Positions 50,062-59,267 of a DNA stretch of 64,000 nucleotides are shown piece after piece (the stretch's first letter is position 1; every line of letters begins with the position of its first letter). The position numbers and the translations under genes were made by a program. The notes below the pieces were generated by a model. That model saw only the letters and a program-made list of their open reading frames with translations, did not search any database and had not been told where the DNA came from. This DNA is from Cytophagales bacterium. Its GTDB lineage: Bacteria > Bacteroidota > Bacteroidia > Cytophagales > Cyclobacteriaceae. The DNA lies in contig JAFLBQ010000010.1 of the NCBI GenBank assembly GCA_017303805.1, positions 49,742 through 113,741 on the forward strand. The letters run 5' to 3'.

Positions 50062-50795
50062 TAAGAACCCACCAGCGTTTTAAGTGCCAGCGCTGTAAAG
50101 TTAAGCTGAATAATTACCATGCTGGTGTTGGCACGGTTTGTCTGGTAGGTAACAAACCCATTGTTATCTACTTGTACCGAGTTGCGCACCACATACTTTA
50201 CTTCATCGCCCCACAAGTACAGCACGCGTAGCTGAAAACCGGCTGCAGAATTTTTTTTAGGATTGGTATAAAACCCGGCACCAAGACCGTAGTTAAGGCC
50301 GGTATCTTTTACGTTATTAATTACCTCGCGCTGGTCGGTATTAAAAATTATATCTACCACGTTCTTATCTATTTTGGTAGTAGAATTAAAAAGTTTTAGC
50401 CCCAGCAGCCCATCGGCAAAAGGAATTATCCGGTTTTTTTCGTGGCGTGGTTTCAAGCGTGCCAGGGCGTTCCATGTAAATACATTATGAGAAGTTTTTA
50501 GAGGTGGGGCGCTGGCGGTGCCTTTTTGTTTTTCGTTGCCATAAGTAAAATACCCAAAGTCGAGGCCCAATAAAATGGGCGAAGGTTTTTTTTCGCCTAA
50601 CGGGCTAAGCACCAGGCCGGCATTAAGCCCGTACCCAAGGTTGCCGAACGAGTTTTCAATAACTTTTCGAAACTCCTGCGAAGGTACCGCCACCTGGGCG
50701 CCACCAAAAAACTGAATGGTAGAAAACCGAATCGAGTCTTGTGCGCAGGTAAGCCCGGCCAACAGCATACAACCTATTAATGCCGGGTACTTCAT
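50058..50795 (-). CDS. Putative outer-membrane beta-barrel protein
   Basis: A 245-residue exported protein with a signal peptide ending in LTCAQ. It shows barrel-like strands (SFGNLGYGLNAGLVLSP, LLGLDFGYFTY, NYGLGAGFYT, GFQLRVLYLWGDEV) and a C-terminal hydrophobic strand (MVIIQLNFTALALKTL). I do not recognise a specific family. It lies 2 bp after yebC on the same strand and may be cotranscribed. It overlaps the end of the convergent LTA-synthase-like gene. Confidence 0.7.
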   Translation of the reverse strand: MKYPALIGCMLLAGLTCAQDSIRFSTIQFFGGAQVAVPSQEFRKVIENSFGNLGYGLNAGLVLSPLGEKKPSPILLGLDFGYFTYGNEKQKGTASAPPLKTSHNVFTWNALARLKPRHEKNRIIPFADGLLGLKLFNSTTKIDKNVVDIIFNTDQREVINNVKDTGLNYGLGAGFYTNPKKNSAAGFQLRVLYLWGDEVKYVVRNSVQVDNNGFVTYQTNRANTSMVIIQLNFTALALKTLVGSY

Positions 50796-50797
50796 GG

Positions 50798-51505
50798 TTA
50801 AGCCAGGTTGTGATAAACGTTTTGAACATCGTCATCTGCCTCCAGCGCGCTAATGCATTCCATTACTTCGTCTTGATCGGCTTCACTAAGTTCTTTGGTA
50901 GTGGTGGGTATGTAGTACAGTTCAGAGCTTTTTGGCTCCCAGCCTTTGGATTCCAAAAATTTCTGCATCTGGCCGAAATCGGCAAACTTGGTGTAAACGA
51001 TTATCTCTTCTTCATCTTGCTGAATGTCTTCGGCCCCGGCATCGATCAGATCTAACTCCACTTCATCCAGGTTTAATTTAGCAGGATCGAATTTAAATAC
51101 GCCCCGGTGCTCGAACATAAACATAACCGAGCCGGAGTTGCCCATGCTACCGCCATTTTTTGAAAAGTGCAAGCGTACATTGGCTACGGTGCGGGTAGGG
51201 TTATCGGTAGCGCAGGCCACAATTACCGGCACACCGTGCGGGGCATACCCTTCGTAAACCAGTTCTTGAAAGTCTTTCTCTTCTTTGCTGGAGGCCCGCT
51301 TGATGGCTGCCTCTACCCGGTCTTTGGGCATGTTTACACCTTTGGCATTTTGAATAGCCATACGCAGGCGCGGGTTGTTATCCGGGTTTGGTCCCGATTG
51401 TTTTACCGCAATAGCAATGTCTTTACCAATGCGGGTAAATGCCTTCGCCATTTTATCAAAGCGGGCAAACATTTTGTGCTTTCTCTTTTCGAATATCCTA
51501 CCCAT
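50798..51505 (-). CDS. yebC: YebC/PmpR-family protein
   Basis: A 235-residue protein of the TACO1/YebC family, started at the ATG at 51505; the frame remains open to 51607 but the extra segment is not family-like. Landmarks are ARFDKMAKAFTRIGKDIAIAVKQSGPNPDNNPRLRMAIQNAK, MPKDRVEAAIKRA and VYEGYAPHGVPVIVACATDNPTRTVANVR. Long annotated as a transcription regulator, the family is now also linked to ribosome function at proline stretches. The C-terminal ALEADDDVQNVYHNLA is intact. Confidence 0.95.
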   Translation of the reverse strand: MGRIFEKRKHKMFARFDKMAKAFTRIGKDIAIAVKQSGPNPDNNPRLRMAIQNAKGVNMPKDRVEAAIKRASSKEEKDFQELVYEGYAPHGVPVIVACATDNPTRTVANVRLHFSKNGGSMGNSGSVMFMFEHRGVFKFDPAKLNLDEVELDLIDAGAEDIQQDEEEIIVYTKFADFGQMQKFLESKGWEPKSSELYYIPTTTKELSEADQDEVMECISALEADDDVQNVYHNLA

Positions 51506-51719
51506 AGTAAACTTAAATTTGGGGTTGTAAAAATAGAAAATTGATGCAAGGATGCCAGTATTAATATTGCCCGCCTGCGAACATTTTAGTTCGAAAATGA
51601 ATGCCACGGAGTTAAAATCGTGGGGATTTTAATCAATTGGGCCGGATTGCAGCGTGGTATAATTCGTGGTGGGCCGTAACCATTTTACCATTTCAAAGTA
51701 TTGCTTCAAACCTTACCTC

Positions 51720-54134
51720 ATGCTTCAAAATTACCTTACCTCCATCTGGCGTTACATCAGCCGTAACCGCGCATTTACCATTATCAACTTTCTGGGCCTG
51801 GTAATTGGTATGACTGCTTTTATACTTATTGCTGAATTTGTATTGCACGAATTCAGTTACGATAATTTCTGGCAGAGCAGCCAGTCGATTTACCGCCTGC
51901 ATCTGGATCGGTACGATAAAGGCGAGCTCTCTACCCAATGGGCTTCGGGGTGTGCGGGTATCGGGCCCGACCTGAAAGCCAACTTTCCGGAGGTTAAACA
52001 ATTTGTGCGCATGTCGCACACCAATACGTTGCTGGCGTATGGTGATACCTACTTTCGCGAAGAGCATGTGTACTTTACCAGCCAGGGTTTTTTTGAAGTG
52101 TTTGGATATTCGTTAACGGAAGGAGTTGACTCAACAGCTTTAAAGGGCCCCAACAAGATTGTACTCTCGCAAACGTTGGCCCACAAATACTTTGGCAACG
52201 AAAACCCGGTGGGCAAAACCCTTCGCAACAATGGCCGCTACGATCTGGAAGTTACGGGCGTGTTCAACGACTTGCCGGCCACTTCGCACATGCAGGTAGA
52301 TGCCATGATTTCGTTTGCAACTTTTGCCAAGCTTGTTGGTATGAACAACGAGAGTGAGGTGAACCAATGGCAGTGGGATGGATTTCTTACCTACATTTTG
52401 TTGAATGAGAATGCCAGCGCAAGTGACCTGCAAGCGAAACTTCCGGCTTTTGTAGAGAAGCGCGAAGGCGAGGAGTTAAAGCAGTACAATGCCGGAATGA
52501 TATTTTCTTTAATGCCGGTGTCAGCTATTCATCTCGATTCGCACTTTATTGGCGAGTTTAAAGCAAACGGCAACCGCGATTCAGTTTATTTTCTTTTAAT
52601 TGTAGCCGGTTTGATTCTGATCATTGCATGGATTAATTACATCAATCTATCAACCGCCAAATCGATTGAACGGGCCCGCGAAGTAGGTGTGCGCAAAGTG
52701 ATGGGCAGTGTAAGGGGCCAATTGATTCAACAATTTTTGATAGAGGCCGTTTTACTGAATTCATTAGCCGTGCTGGCGGCAGTAGGTTTTGTAATTGCAC
52801 TTACCCCGTGGTTTAGCAACCTCGCTGGCCGCGAAATAGGCTATGCGTTGTTTACCCAAGGGGTATTCTGGGCGTGGATGGCTGTAATGATTTTTGGCGG
52901 TGCCTTACTATCTGGCCTTTACCCGGCATTTGTATTGTCAGGCTTTAAACCGGTAGAAGTACTGAAGGGAAGATTTAAGAATACAAACCAAGGTGTATTC
53001 TTCCGTAAAGGAATGGTGGTGCTTCAATTTATGGCATCGGTTGCCTTGATTGTGGGCACGTTCACTGTTTACAATCAGATTCAATTTATGCGAAATCAAA
53101 AACTGGGTGTAAACATAGATCAAACATTAATAATGCGTTCGCCAAACGTGGTAGATTCTACCTATGCCAGTAAACTAAATGTATTTAAAAATGCTTTGCT
53201 CGGTTACCCAGAAGTCAGCGCAGTAAGTGCTTCCACATTTATTCCGGGCGCCTCGCCCGATTGGAACGCAGGCGGCATCCGCAGGTTAAGCCAGCGGGAA
53301 GACGAACAAAAGCAGTACCGGGTAATTATGATGGATCAAGACTTCATCCCTTCGTATGGAATTGAAGTAGTAACCGGCCGGGCTTTTTCGGGCGAAGTTG
53401 CCAACGAGCGCAAGAATGTAATCCTCAACGAATCGGCTGCCCGCCACATGGGTTTCGAAAAACCCGATCTGGCCATCGATGATCAGATCTATTTTTGGGG
53501 CGATACCTTCCGCATTGTGGGGGTTGTAAAGAATTATCGCCAGCAGTCGTTGAAGTCTGAATTTGAGCCGTTGATTTTCCGGTACAACAAAGCGCCAGGC
53601 GGTTATTATTCAATAAAGTTCAACACCGCCAACGTGCACCAATCCATCGCAAAATTTGAAACACACTGGAAGGAGTTGTTTCCTGGAAATCCATTCGCCT
53701 ACTTTTTTCTGGACGATCATTACAACAAACAGTACCAGGCCGATCAACAATTTGGAAAAGTGTTTGGATTGTTTTCTGCGTTGGCAATTTTTATTGCATG
53801 CCTCGGCTTGTTCGGTCTTTCTTCACTCACAGCCATTCAGCGCACTAAAGAGATTGGAGTTCGCAAAGTGTTAGGGGCTTCGGTTCCGGGCATTCTTACA
53901 TTGGTAAGCCGCGATTACCTGGTTCTGATGGGATTGGCCATTGTACTTGCCACACCCATTAGCTGGTGGATTATGGATAGCTGGTTACAGGGATTTGCAA
54001 ACCGAATTTCACTGGTCTGGTGGATTTTTGCTTTGCCGAGCTTGCTTGTGATTCTTATTGCCTTGCTTACCGTAAGCCTGCATACGTGGCGCGCAGCCCG
54101 AACCAATCCGGCAACGGCACTACGGTACGAGTAA
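51720..54134 (+). CDS. FtsX/MacB-type ABC transporter permease (two-module)
   Basis: An 804-residue permease, started at the ATG at 51720 (MLQNYLTSIWRYISRNRAF). It has two MacB-PCD/FtsX modules: TM1, a periplasmic domain (about 50-285) and three TMs ending near residue 420, then a repeat (430-804) with the sequence AIQRTKEIGVRKVLGASV. The first half has RAREVGVRKVMGS at the same place. Such permeases are abundant in Bacteroidota and are usually partnered with separately encoded ATPases; none is adjacent here. They probably act in mechanotransmission or export of peptides or lipids at the inner membrane. Confidence 0.9.
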   Translation: MLQNYLTSIWRYISRNRAFTIINFLGLVIGMTAFILIAEFVLHEFSYDNFWQSSQSIYRLHLDRYDKGELSTQWASGCAGIGPDLKANFPEVKQFVRMSHTNTLLAYGDTYFREEHVYFTSQGFFEVFGYSLTEGVDSTALKGPNKIVLSQTLAHKYFGNENPVGKTLRNNGRYDLEVTGVFNDLPATSHMQVDAMISFATFAKLVGMNNESEVNQWQWDGFLTYILLNENASASDLQAKLPAFVEKREGEELKQYNAGMIFSLMPVSAIHLDSHFIGEFKANGNRDSVYFLLIVAGLILIIAWINYINLSTAKSIERAREVGVRKVMGSVRGQLIQQFLIEAVLLNSLAVLAAVGFVIALTPWFSNLAGREIGYALFTQGVFWAWMAVMIFGGALLSGLYPAFVLSGFKPVEVLKGRFKNTNQGVFFRKGMVVLQFMASVALIVGTFTVYNQIQFMRNQKLGVNIDQTLIMRSPNVVDSTYASKLNVFKNALLGYPEVSAVSASTFIPGASPDWNAGGIRRLSQREDEQKQYRVIMMDQDFIPSYGIEVVTGRAFSGEVANERKNVILNESAARHMGFEKPDLAIDDQIYFWGDTFRIVGVVKNYRQQSLKSEFEPLIFRYNKAPGGYYSIKFNTANVHQSIAKFETHWKELFPGNPFAYFFLDDHYNKQYQADQQFGKVFGLFSALAIFIACLGLFGLSSLTAIQRTKEIGVRKVLGASVPGILTLVSRDYLVLMGLAIVLATPISWWIMDSWLQGFANRISLVWWIFALPSLLVILIALLTVSLHTWRAARTNPATALRYE

Positions 54135-54223
54135 GACTTTAAAACTCAGCAGTAAAGCCGGCCCGACAACATCTGCGTTTATGTGGCTGGTTTGTTCTTT
54201 GTCAAGATAAAATTGTAGTTTTC

Positions 54224-55591
54224 ATGAAATTGAAAACTATGAAATACCTGCATATAATTCTTGTTACAATTAGCTCGGTAGTTTATAGCCAGCAGGTTAG
54301 TGACTCGCGCCAGCGCGAAATTGTTTTCACCTCGGTAAATGTGATACCGATGGATACGGAGCAAGTCGTGCAAAACCAAACGGTAGTGGTTAAGGATGGT
54401 AAGATATTGGCTATCGGAAAAAATTTAAAGTATAGCAAAACAGCATTGGTAATCGATGCCAAAGGTAAATACCTGATTCCAGGCTTGGCGGAAATGCATG
54501 CACACGTGCCCCCCAACGATAACCTCGATGCCCACAAGGAAGTGTTGTTTCTGTTTGCCGCAAATGGAATTACAACCATTCGGGGGATGCTCGGGCACCC
54601 CAGCCACATTACGTTGCGATCCAAAATAAATTCGGGCGAAGTTTTTGGTCCACGCTTTTATACCACCGGCCCATCGTTTAATGGGTTGAGTGTAAAGACC
54701 GCTGAACGCGGAGCCGAAATGGTTCGTGAACAAAAAGCAGCCGGCTATGATTTTCTAAAACTGCATCCCGGACTTACCAAAGAAACCTTTGCAGCCGTCA
54801 GTGCAACTGCTAACGAAGTAAAAATTCCGTTTGCAGGCCATGTGTCGTACGGAGTAGGGGTGTGGCGCGCCATCGATGCCGGCTATTCGTCTATCGATCA
54901 CCTGGATGGTTTTGTTGAGGCGCTGGTGCCGGGCATTGAAATGATACCCGAGCAACAGGCCGGATTGTTTGGAATGTTTGTAGCCGAAAAGGCAGATGAA
55001 GCCGGCATACCCCGGTTGATGCGCGAGCTGAAAGCGAAAAACATTTGGGTAGTGCCCACACAATCATTGGCCGACAGATGGTTTGATGCCCGGTACACAG
55101 GCGAGCTGTTTCTGAAAGACCCGGATAGCAAATACATGGATAAGCAAATCGTAACTCAATGGATTGATTCAAAAAAGAATCTGATGGCAAACCCACAGTA
55201 CGATGCTGCCAAAATTGAAAACTTTATAAAACTAAGACGCAAACTTATTCTTGCATGCCAACAAAATGGGGTTGGCTTACTGTTGGGATGCGATGCACCG
55301 CAGGTTTTTAATGTGCCCGGGTTTTCCACACACAATGAATTAAAATATTTGGTTGACTCCGGACTTACACCGTATCAGGCCTTGCGCACCGGTACGGTAA
55401 ACGTGGCTACTTACCTTAACCTGAATAATGCCGGCACAATTAAACCCGGTAACATTGCCGATTTAATTTTAATTGATGGCAACCCGTTGACTGATGTTAC
55501 CAATACCAAAAAGATTTCGGGAGTAATGGTACGCGGCCAATGGCTTTCGAAAACTGAAATTGAGGCCGGGTTGAAGAAACTGGAGAAATAG
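54224..55591 (+). CDS. Secreted amidohydrolase (imidazolonepropionase/prolidase-like)
   Basis: A 455-residue metal-dependent hydrolase with a signal peptide ending in VVYSQ. The first ATG at 54224 is used; ATG 54239 is also possible. Metal-site motifs of the amidohydrolase superfamily are MHAHVPP (HxH), the Lys in FLKLHPG, GHVSYG, SIDHLDG and the Asp in LLGCDAPQ. The C-terminal segment GTVNVATYLNLNNAGTIKPGNIADLILIDGNPL is typical. It would hydrolyse a dipeptide, cyclic amide or related compound in the periplasm. No pathway genes are adjacent. Confidence 0.88.
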   Translation: MKLKTMKYLHIILVTISSVVYSQQVSDSRQREIVFTSVNVIPMDTEQVVQNQTVVVKDGKILAIGKNLKYSKTALVIDAKGKYLIPGLAEMHAHVPPNDNLDAHKEVLFLFAANGITTIRGMLGHPSHITLRSKINSGEVFGPRFYTTGPSFNGLSVKTAERGAEMVREQKAAGYDFLKLHPGLTKETFAAVSATANEVKIPFAGHVSYGVGVWRAIDAGYSSIDHLDGFVEALVPGIEMIPEQQAGLFGMFVAEKADEAGIPRLMRELKAKNIWVVPTQSLADRWFDARYTGELFLKDPDSKYMDKQIVTQWIDSKKNLMANPQYDAAKIENFIKLRRKLILACQQNGVGLLLGCDAPQVFNVPGFSTHNELKYLVDSGLTPYQALRTGTVNVATYLNLNNAGTIKPGNIADLILIDGNPLTDVTNTKKISGVMVRGQWLSKTEIEAGLKKLEK

Positions 55592-55691
55592 TTTACTGGC
55601 TACTGATTTCTTGTTTCTGGTTTTGAAATCGTTTCTTTACAAAAAAGTCTGTACTAACCAGCAACCAGTAGCTTAGCACCCCGAAACCTGA

Positions 55692-56441
55692 ATGCATCTT
55701 TTTTCCTTCACTCTTACCTACTCCGAGATTGTCATCATCCTCAGTGTAGCCTTGCTTACCGGCATGGCAAAAACAGGCGTGCACGGGGCGGGCATGTTAT
55801 CTGTACCATTGCTTGCTGTTGTCTTTGGTGGTCAGCTCTCCAGCGGGGTGCTATTGCCCATGCTTATAATGGCCGATGTGTTTGGTGTGTGGTACTACCA
55901 TCGCCATGCCTCGTGGCAGCACCTTAAAATTTTGTTTCCGTGGGCAGCCGCAGGTGTGGTAGCCGGCACCGTGTTGGGAAGTTACCTCAACGACTCTGTT
56001 TTTAAATTCGTGATGGCAGTTACCATTATTGTAAGCGTGGTGATTATGATTTGGTTGGAACGCTTGAGCCCGGATCGGATTCCGAAACAAAAAGCCTTTG
56101 CAGCGGCTACCGGTGTTGCGGGTGGTTTTACTTCGATGGTAGGCAACCTGGCCGGCTCTGTTATGAGTGTGTACCTACTTTCAGTGCGCTTACCAAAAAA
56201 TGCATTTATAGGCACAACCGCCTGGTTCTTTTTGGTGGTAAATTGGTTTAAGGTTCCGTTTCATGTGTTTGCCTGGCGCACCATTACCTGGCATACTGTA
56301 TTGCTCGACCTGCTCACGCTACCGGTTATTTTGGTTGGTGCCTGGCTAGGAATTGTAATTGTAAAGCAACTGAGCGACACCATGTACCGGTGGTTTATAA
56401 TTGTAATGACGCTGATTGCAGCCGGAGCCATGATGATCTAA
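55692..56441 (+). CDS. TSUP-family (TauE/SafE) membrane permease
   Basis: A 249-residue integral membrane protein with about eight hydrophobic segments and the TSUP features GMAKTGVHGAGMLSVPLLA near the N-terminus and GVAGGFTSMVGNLAGSVMSVYLL in the second half. The family moves sulfite, sulfoacetate or other small organosulfur or organic anions. It stands alone between an amidohydrolase and a cupin gene, and the substrate cannot be read from context. Confidence 0.88.
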   Translation: MHLFSFTLTYSEIVIILSVALLTGMAKTGVHGAGMLSVPLLAVVFGGQLSSGVLLPMLIMADVFGVWYYHRHASWQHLKILFPWAAAGVVAGTVLGSYLNDSVFKFVMAVTIIVSVVIMIWLERLSPDRIPKQKAFAAATGVAGGFTSMVGNLAGSVMSVYLLSVRLPKNAFIGTTAWFFLVVNWFKVPFHVFAWRTITWHTVLLDLLTLPVILVGAWLGIVIVKQLSDTMYRWFIIVMTLIAAGAMMI

Positions 56442-56568
56442 GTAGTAAAAAAACGCCCGCAGACGTTAAAAGACCTTCTGATTTTATACCTTACTTTTCT
56501 TTACGTTCTTTACATCACCGTAGAGTGTACGTATTGCAACTGGCAGATCAACCTCAAATGAACAAACC

Positions 56569-56931
56569 ATGACCACCATTAACATCGTAGAAAAATTCAA
56601 CCTCTTTTCTGAAACCTGGACGCCAAAGATCGTTAGCGAACTGAATGGGCAATATGTTAAGCTTGCTAAAATAAAAGATGAGTTTGTTTGGCATAGTCAC
56701 GAAAATGAAGATGAGTTATTTATGGTGTTCAAAGGCACCTTACACATGCACTTTCGTGATCGGGTAGAAACCGTTCGCGAAGGCGAGATGATTGTAGTTC
56801 CGAAAGGCGTGGAGCATAACCCCCGTACTAATGGCGAAGAAGTGTGGGTGCTTTTGTTTGAGCCCAAAGCCACTGCCCACACGGGTAACGTAGAACATGC
56901 CCGTACAGTACACAATCAGAAATGGATTTGA
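56569..56931 (+). CDS. Cupin-domain protein
   Basis: A 120-residue single-domain cupin. Metal-ligand motifs are WHSHENEDELFMVFKGTLHMHF (first cupin motif: two His and one Glu) and the third His in PKGVEHNPR. Small cupins of this kind bind a transition metal and may act as isomerases, dioxygenases or ligand sensors. It lies 10 bp before an exported TIM-barrel protein and is probably in its operon. No function is assigned. Confidence 0.85.
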   Translation: MTTINIVEKFNLFSETWTPKIVSELNGQYVKLAKIKDEFVWHSHENEDELFMVFKGTLHMHFRDRVETVREGEMIVVPKGVEHNPRTNGEEVWVLLFEPKATAHTGNVEHARTVHNQKWI

Positions 56932-56941
56932 TTTTTAATTC

Positions 56942-57775
56942 ATGCGGATACTCCTTTGCATCCTTCTTTCGCTCCATGTGTTACAGGCTCAACCCGAGGT
57001 GGGTGTGGCGGTCTCAATAAAAGAAGCGGGCACCACGCACGCAGCCGGATTTGGTTTTTTAGTAGCAACCGTACCCGAGGTTATATCGCCCGCTGCAAGC
57101 GATCAGGAATTTGCAACCCGGCTTCGCGAGTTAGAGCAACTGAAAACTCCGGTATATGCACTAAATATTTTTATCCCTGCTGAAATAAAGTTGGTAGGTG
57201 CAACTACCGATGAAGGGAAAATTATCGATTACACACAAAAAGTTTTTGAGCGCTGCCGGCAGGCCAACATAAAATTGATTGTGTGGGGTAGTGGTGGCGC
57301 GCGCAAAATACCCACAGATTTTTCCAAGGCGGAGGCGACAACTCAGTTTATTGAAATAGCACGCAAAGTGGCCGATCAAGCAGCGCAACAAGGCATTGTG
57401 CTGGCGTTAGAAAATTTAAACACCACCGAAACCAACTTTATCAATACCGTTGCCGAAGCGCTGGAGATTGTAAAAGCCGTAAACCGGAAAAACTTTCGGC
57501 TGTGTGCTGATATTTACCACATGTTGCGCGAAGGCGAGCCGGCAGCAACCTTGCTTCGATGCAAAGGGTACCTGGTGCACATCGACCTGGCCGAGAAAGA
57601 GAACCGCAGCGCACCCGGTGTGCATCGCGAAGATTTTACCGCGTACCTGAAGGCATTAAAGAAAATTAAGTACAGCGGTAAGTTGGTGCTGGAATGCCGT
57701 TGGGATAATTGGGTTGCACAAGCAGGCCCGTCCCGGTTATATTTACAACAACAGATCGATCAGGTATGGAAATAA
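56942..57775 (+). CDS. Exported sugar-isomerase-like TIM-barrel protein
   Basis: A 277-residue AP-endonuclease-2/xylose-isomerase-like TIM barrel preceded by a signal peptide ending in HVLQAQ, so it acts outside the cytoplasm. Metal-ligand candidates are Glu in GIVLALENLNTTETN, Asp/His in CADIYHMLREG, His in LVHIDLAEKENRSAPG and Glu in LVLECRWDN. The family normally isomerises, epimerises or hydrolyses (keto-)sugars. The last 10 bp overlap the start of the SGNH hydrolase gene, indicating translational coupling. Confidence 0.82.
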   Translation: MRILLCILLSLHVLQAQPEVGVAVSIKEAGTTHAAGFGFLVATVPEVISPAASDQEFATRLRELEQLKTPVYALNIFIPAEIKLVGATTDEGKIIDYTQKVFERCRQANIKLIVWGSGGARKIPTDFSKAEATTQFIEIARKVADQAAQQGIVLALENLNTTETNFINTVAEALEIVKAVNRKNFRLCADIYHMLREGEPAATLLRCKGYLVHIDLAEKENRSAPGVHREDFTAYLKALKKIKYSGKLVLECRWDNWVAQAGPSRLYLQQQIDQVWK

Positions 57776-58416
57776 AGCGCTGTATTTTTACCCTGTTGCT
57801 TGCGAACATGCTCTTGTTCCTTCAGGCACAAGATCCACTTCGCTTCCGCGATGAGATCAATGCTCTGCTACAGGGCGACTCTGCAATTGATAGAAACCGG
57901 GTGGTATTATTTACGGGCAGCAGCAGCATTCGGCTGTGGCCGGATTTGAAGGCCAGCTTTCCAAAGCACAACACGCTTAACCGCGGCTTTGGCGGTTCGG
58001 AGATGAGCGACCTGCTGTATTATGCATCCAGCCTTATTCTTGCTTACAAGCCGGAGAAAATTTTTATTTACGAAGGCGACAATGATTTGAATGCCGGTAA
58101 GTCGGCTGAAGAGATACTTACAACAGCAAACCAATTGCTGCAACGCATCCGTAAAGAACTGCCTGCCTGCAAAGTAATTTTTATTGCAGCCAAGCCTAGC
58201 CCGGCCCGGTGGCAATTAAAAGCTAAGTATGAAAACTTTAATGTAAAACTGGCAGCCTGGACTAAAACTCAATCGCAGGTATATTTTGCTGACATCTGGA
58301 AGCCGATGTTAGATAAAAATGGAGCCCCGATGCAAAACTTATTTTTGGAAGATAACCTGCACATGAATGAGCAGGGGTATGCCATTTGGACAAAGGTTTT
58401 AGTGAAATTCCTATAG
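57766..58416 (+). CDS. Secreted SGNH/GDSL-family esterase
   Basis: A 216-residue exported hydrolase, started at the ATG at 57766, which overlaps the upstream stop by 10 bp; the signal peptide ends in LLFLQAQ. Block I is VVLFTGSSSIRLW (Ser in the GSSS variant of GDS), block II has the Gly in NRGFGGSEMSD, block III is YEGDNDLNAGK (GxND) and block V is the Asp/His in LEDNLHMNEQGY. All four SGNH residues are thus present. Such enzymes remove acetyl groups from polysaccharides or lipids. It is coupled to the exported TIM barrel. Confidence 0.87.
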   Translation: MEIKRCIFTLLLANMLLFLQAQDPLRFRDEINALLQGDSAIDRNRVVLFTGSSSIRLWPDLKASFPKHNTLNRGFGGSEMSDLLYYASSLILAYKPEKIFIYEGDNDLNAGKSAEEILTTANQLLQRIRKELPACKVIFIAAKPSPARWQLKAKYENFNVKLAAWTKTQSQVYFADIWKPMLDKNGAPMQNLFLEDNLHMNEQGYAIWTKVLVKFL

Positions 58417-58427
58417 CTATCTACACC

Positions 58428-59189
58428 TTGAAATTGTTTTTTAACCGCACACCATTTTTTAAGATTTCGAAAATCGGTCTTGCCCTGTTTAGCAGCATGT
58501 TGCTTTGCCTGGGTTCGATGCAGGCGCAAGACAACCTGGAGATGCGCGTGCCACGGGCTATTTCGCATTTAAGTGCCTCTAACAAATTAATCATTCGCAC
58601 TACCCACGCGCCTAAGCACAATGTGTTTCAGAAAGTACTTTGTTTTAAGCACGGTTGCAGGCGTGCGGCCGCCTGGAAGCGCGCACAAAAAGCCCGCAGA
58701 TTTGATGAGTACCAGGATGTTCCTCAGCTAAGAAAATCAAAACACAAGCCGGCACCGGAAGATCCAATAATTCATATTACCGAACCACCAGTGCCCAAAC
58801 CCGATACAGCAGATATTAAAAAGAAAGTAGCGCCACCCAAACCCGTAGAGCGCAAGTTTGTGTTAAGCGATGTCTTGTTCGATGTGAACAGTCCAACTAT
58901 AAAGAAAGAAGTAACCAAACAGTTAGACACCCTGGTAAATCTGTTAAGAAAGAATGAACGCTTGCTGGTGCACATTGTAGGCCACACCGATAACACCGGG
59001 CGCGAGGCTTACAACCAGCGGCTATCCACCAGCCGGGCCGAAGCAGTTGGGCTTTATCTTATGGACAATGGCATTGCTATTGGGCGAATTACCTTTGAAG
59101 GCAAAGGCAGCAGCGAACCTATTGCCGACAATACCTTTGATGAAGGCCGTAGAAAAAACAGACGCGTGGAAATTATTCTGAAAGAATGA
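58428..59189 (+). CDS. OmpA-family peptidoglycan-binding protein
   Basis: About 253 residues, started at the TTG at 58428, 11 bp after the preceding stop, which yields a full signal peptide ending in SMQAQ. An ATG at 58386 overlaps the previous gene, and one at 58497 cuts the signal peptide short. The middle (about 25-150) is basic and Pro-rich, with PVPKPD and PPKPVERK. The C-terminal OmpA domain (about 145-253) has VLFDVNSPTIKKE, LLVHIVGHTDNTG, NQRLSTSRAEAV and EGRRKNRRVEI. It would anchor the outer membrane to peptidoglycan. The basic linker lacks a barrel. Confidence 0.82.
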   Translation: MKLFFNRTPFFKISKIGLALFSSMLLCLGSMQAQDNLEMRVPRAISHLSASNKLIIRTTHAPKHNVFQKVLCFKHGCRRAAAWKRAQKARRFDEYQDVPQLRKSKHKPAPEDPIIHITEPPVPKPDTADIKKKVAPPKPVERKFVLSDVLFDVNSPTIKKEVTKQLDTLVNLLRKNERLLVHIVGHTDNTGREAYNQRLSTSRAEAVGLYLMDNGIAIGRITFEGKGSSEPIADNTFDEGRRKNRRVEIILKE

Positions 59190-59267
59190 GGTGAACCAAG
59201 TTTGCCGGCCGGTTGAATCGTGTGACCATCCACACATATATTGCCAGTGCTGCCTATCTTTGACTTG

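Noticed and set aside
51506-51607. N-terminal extension of YebC
   Set aside because: The family begins with the segment after MGRIFEKRKHKMF; the upstream 34 residues are not family-like and occupy the intergenic region.
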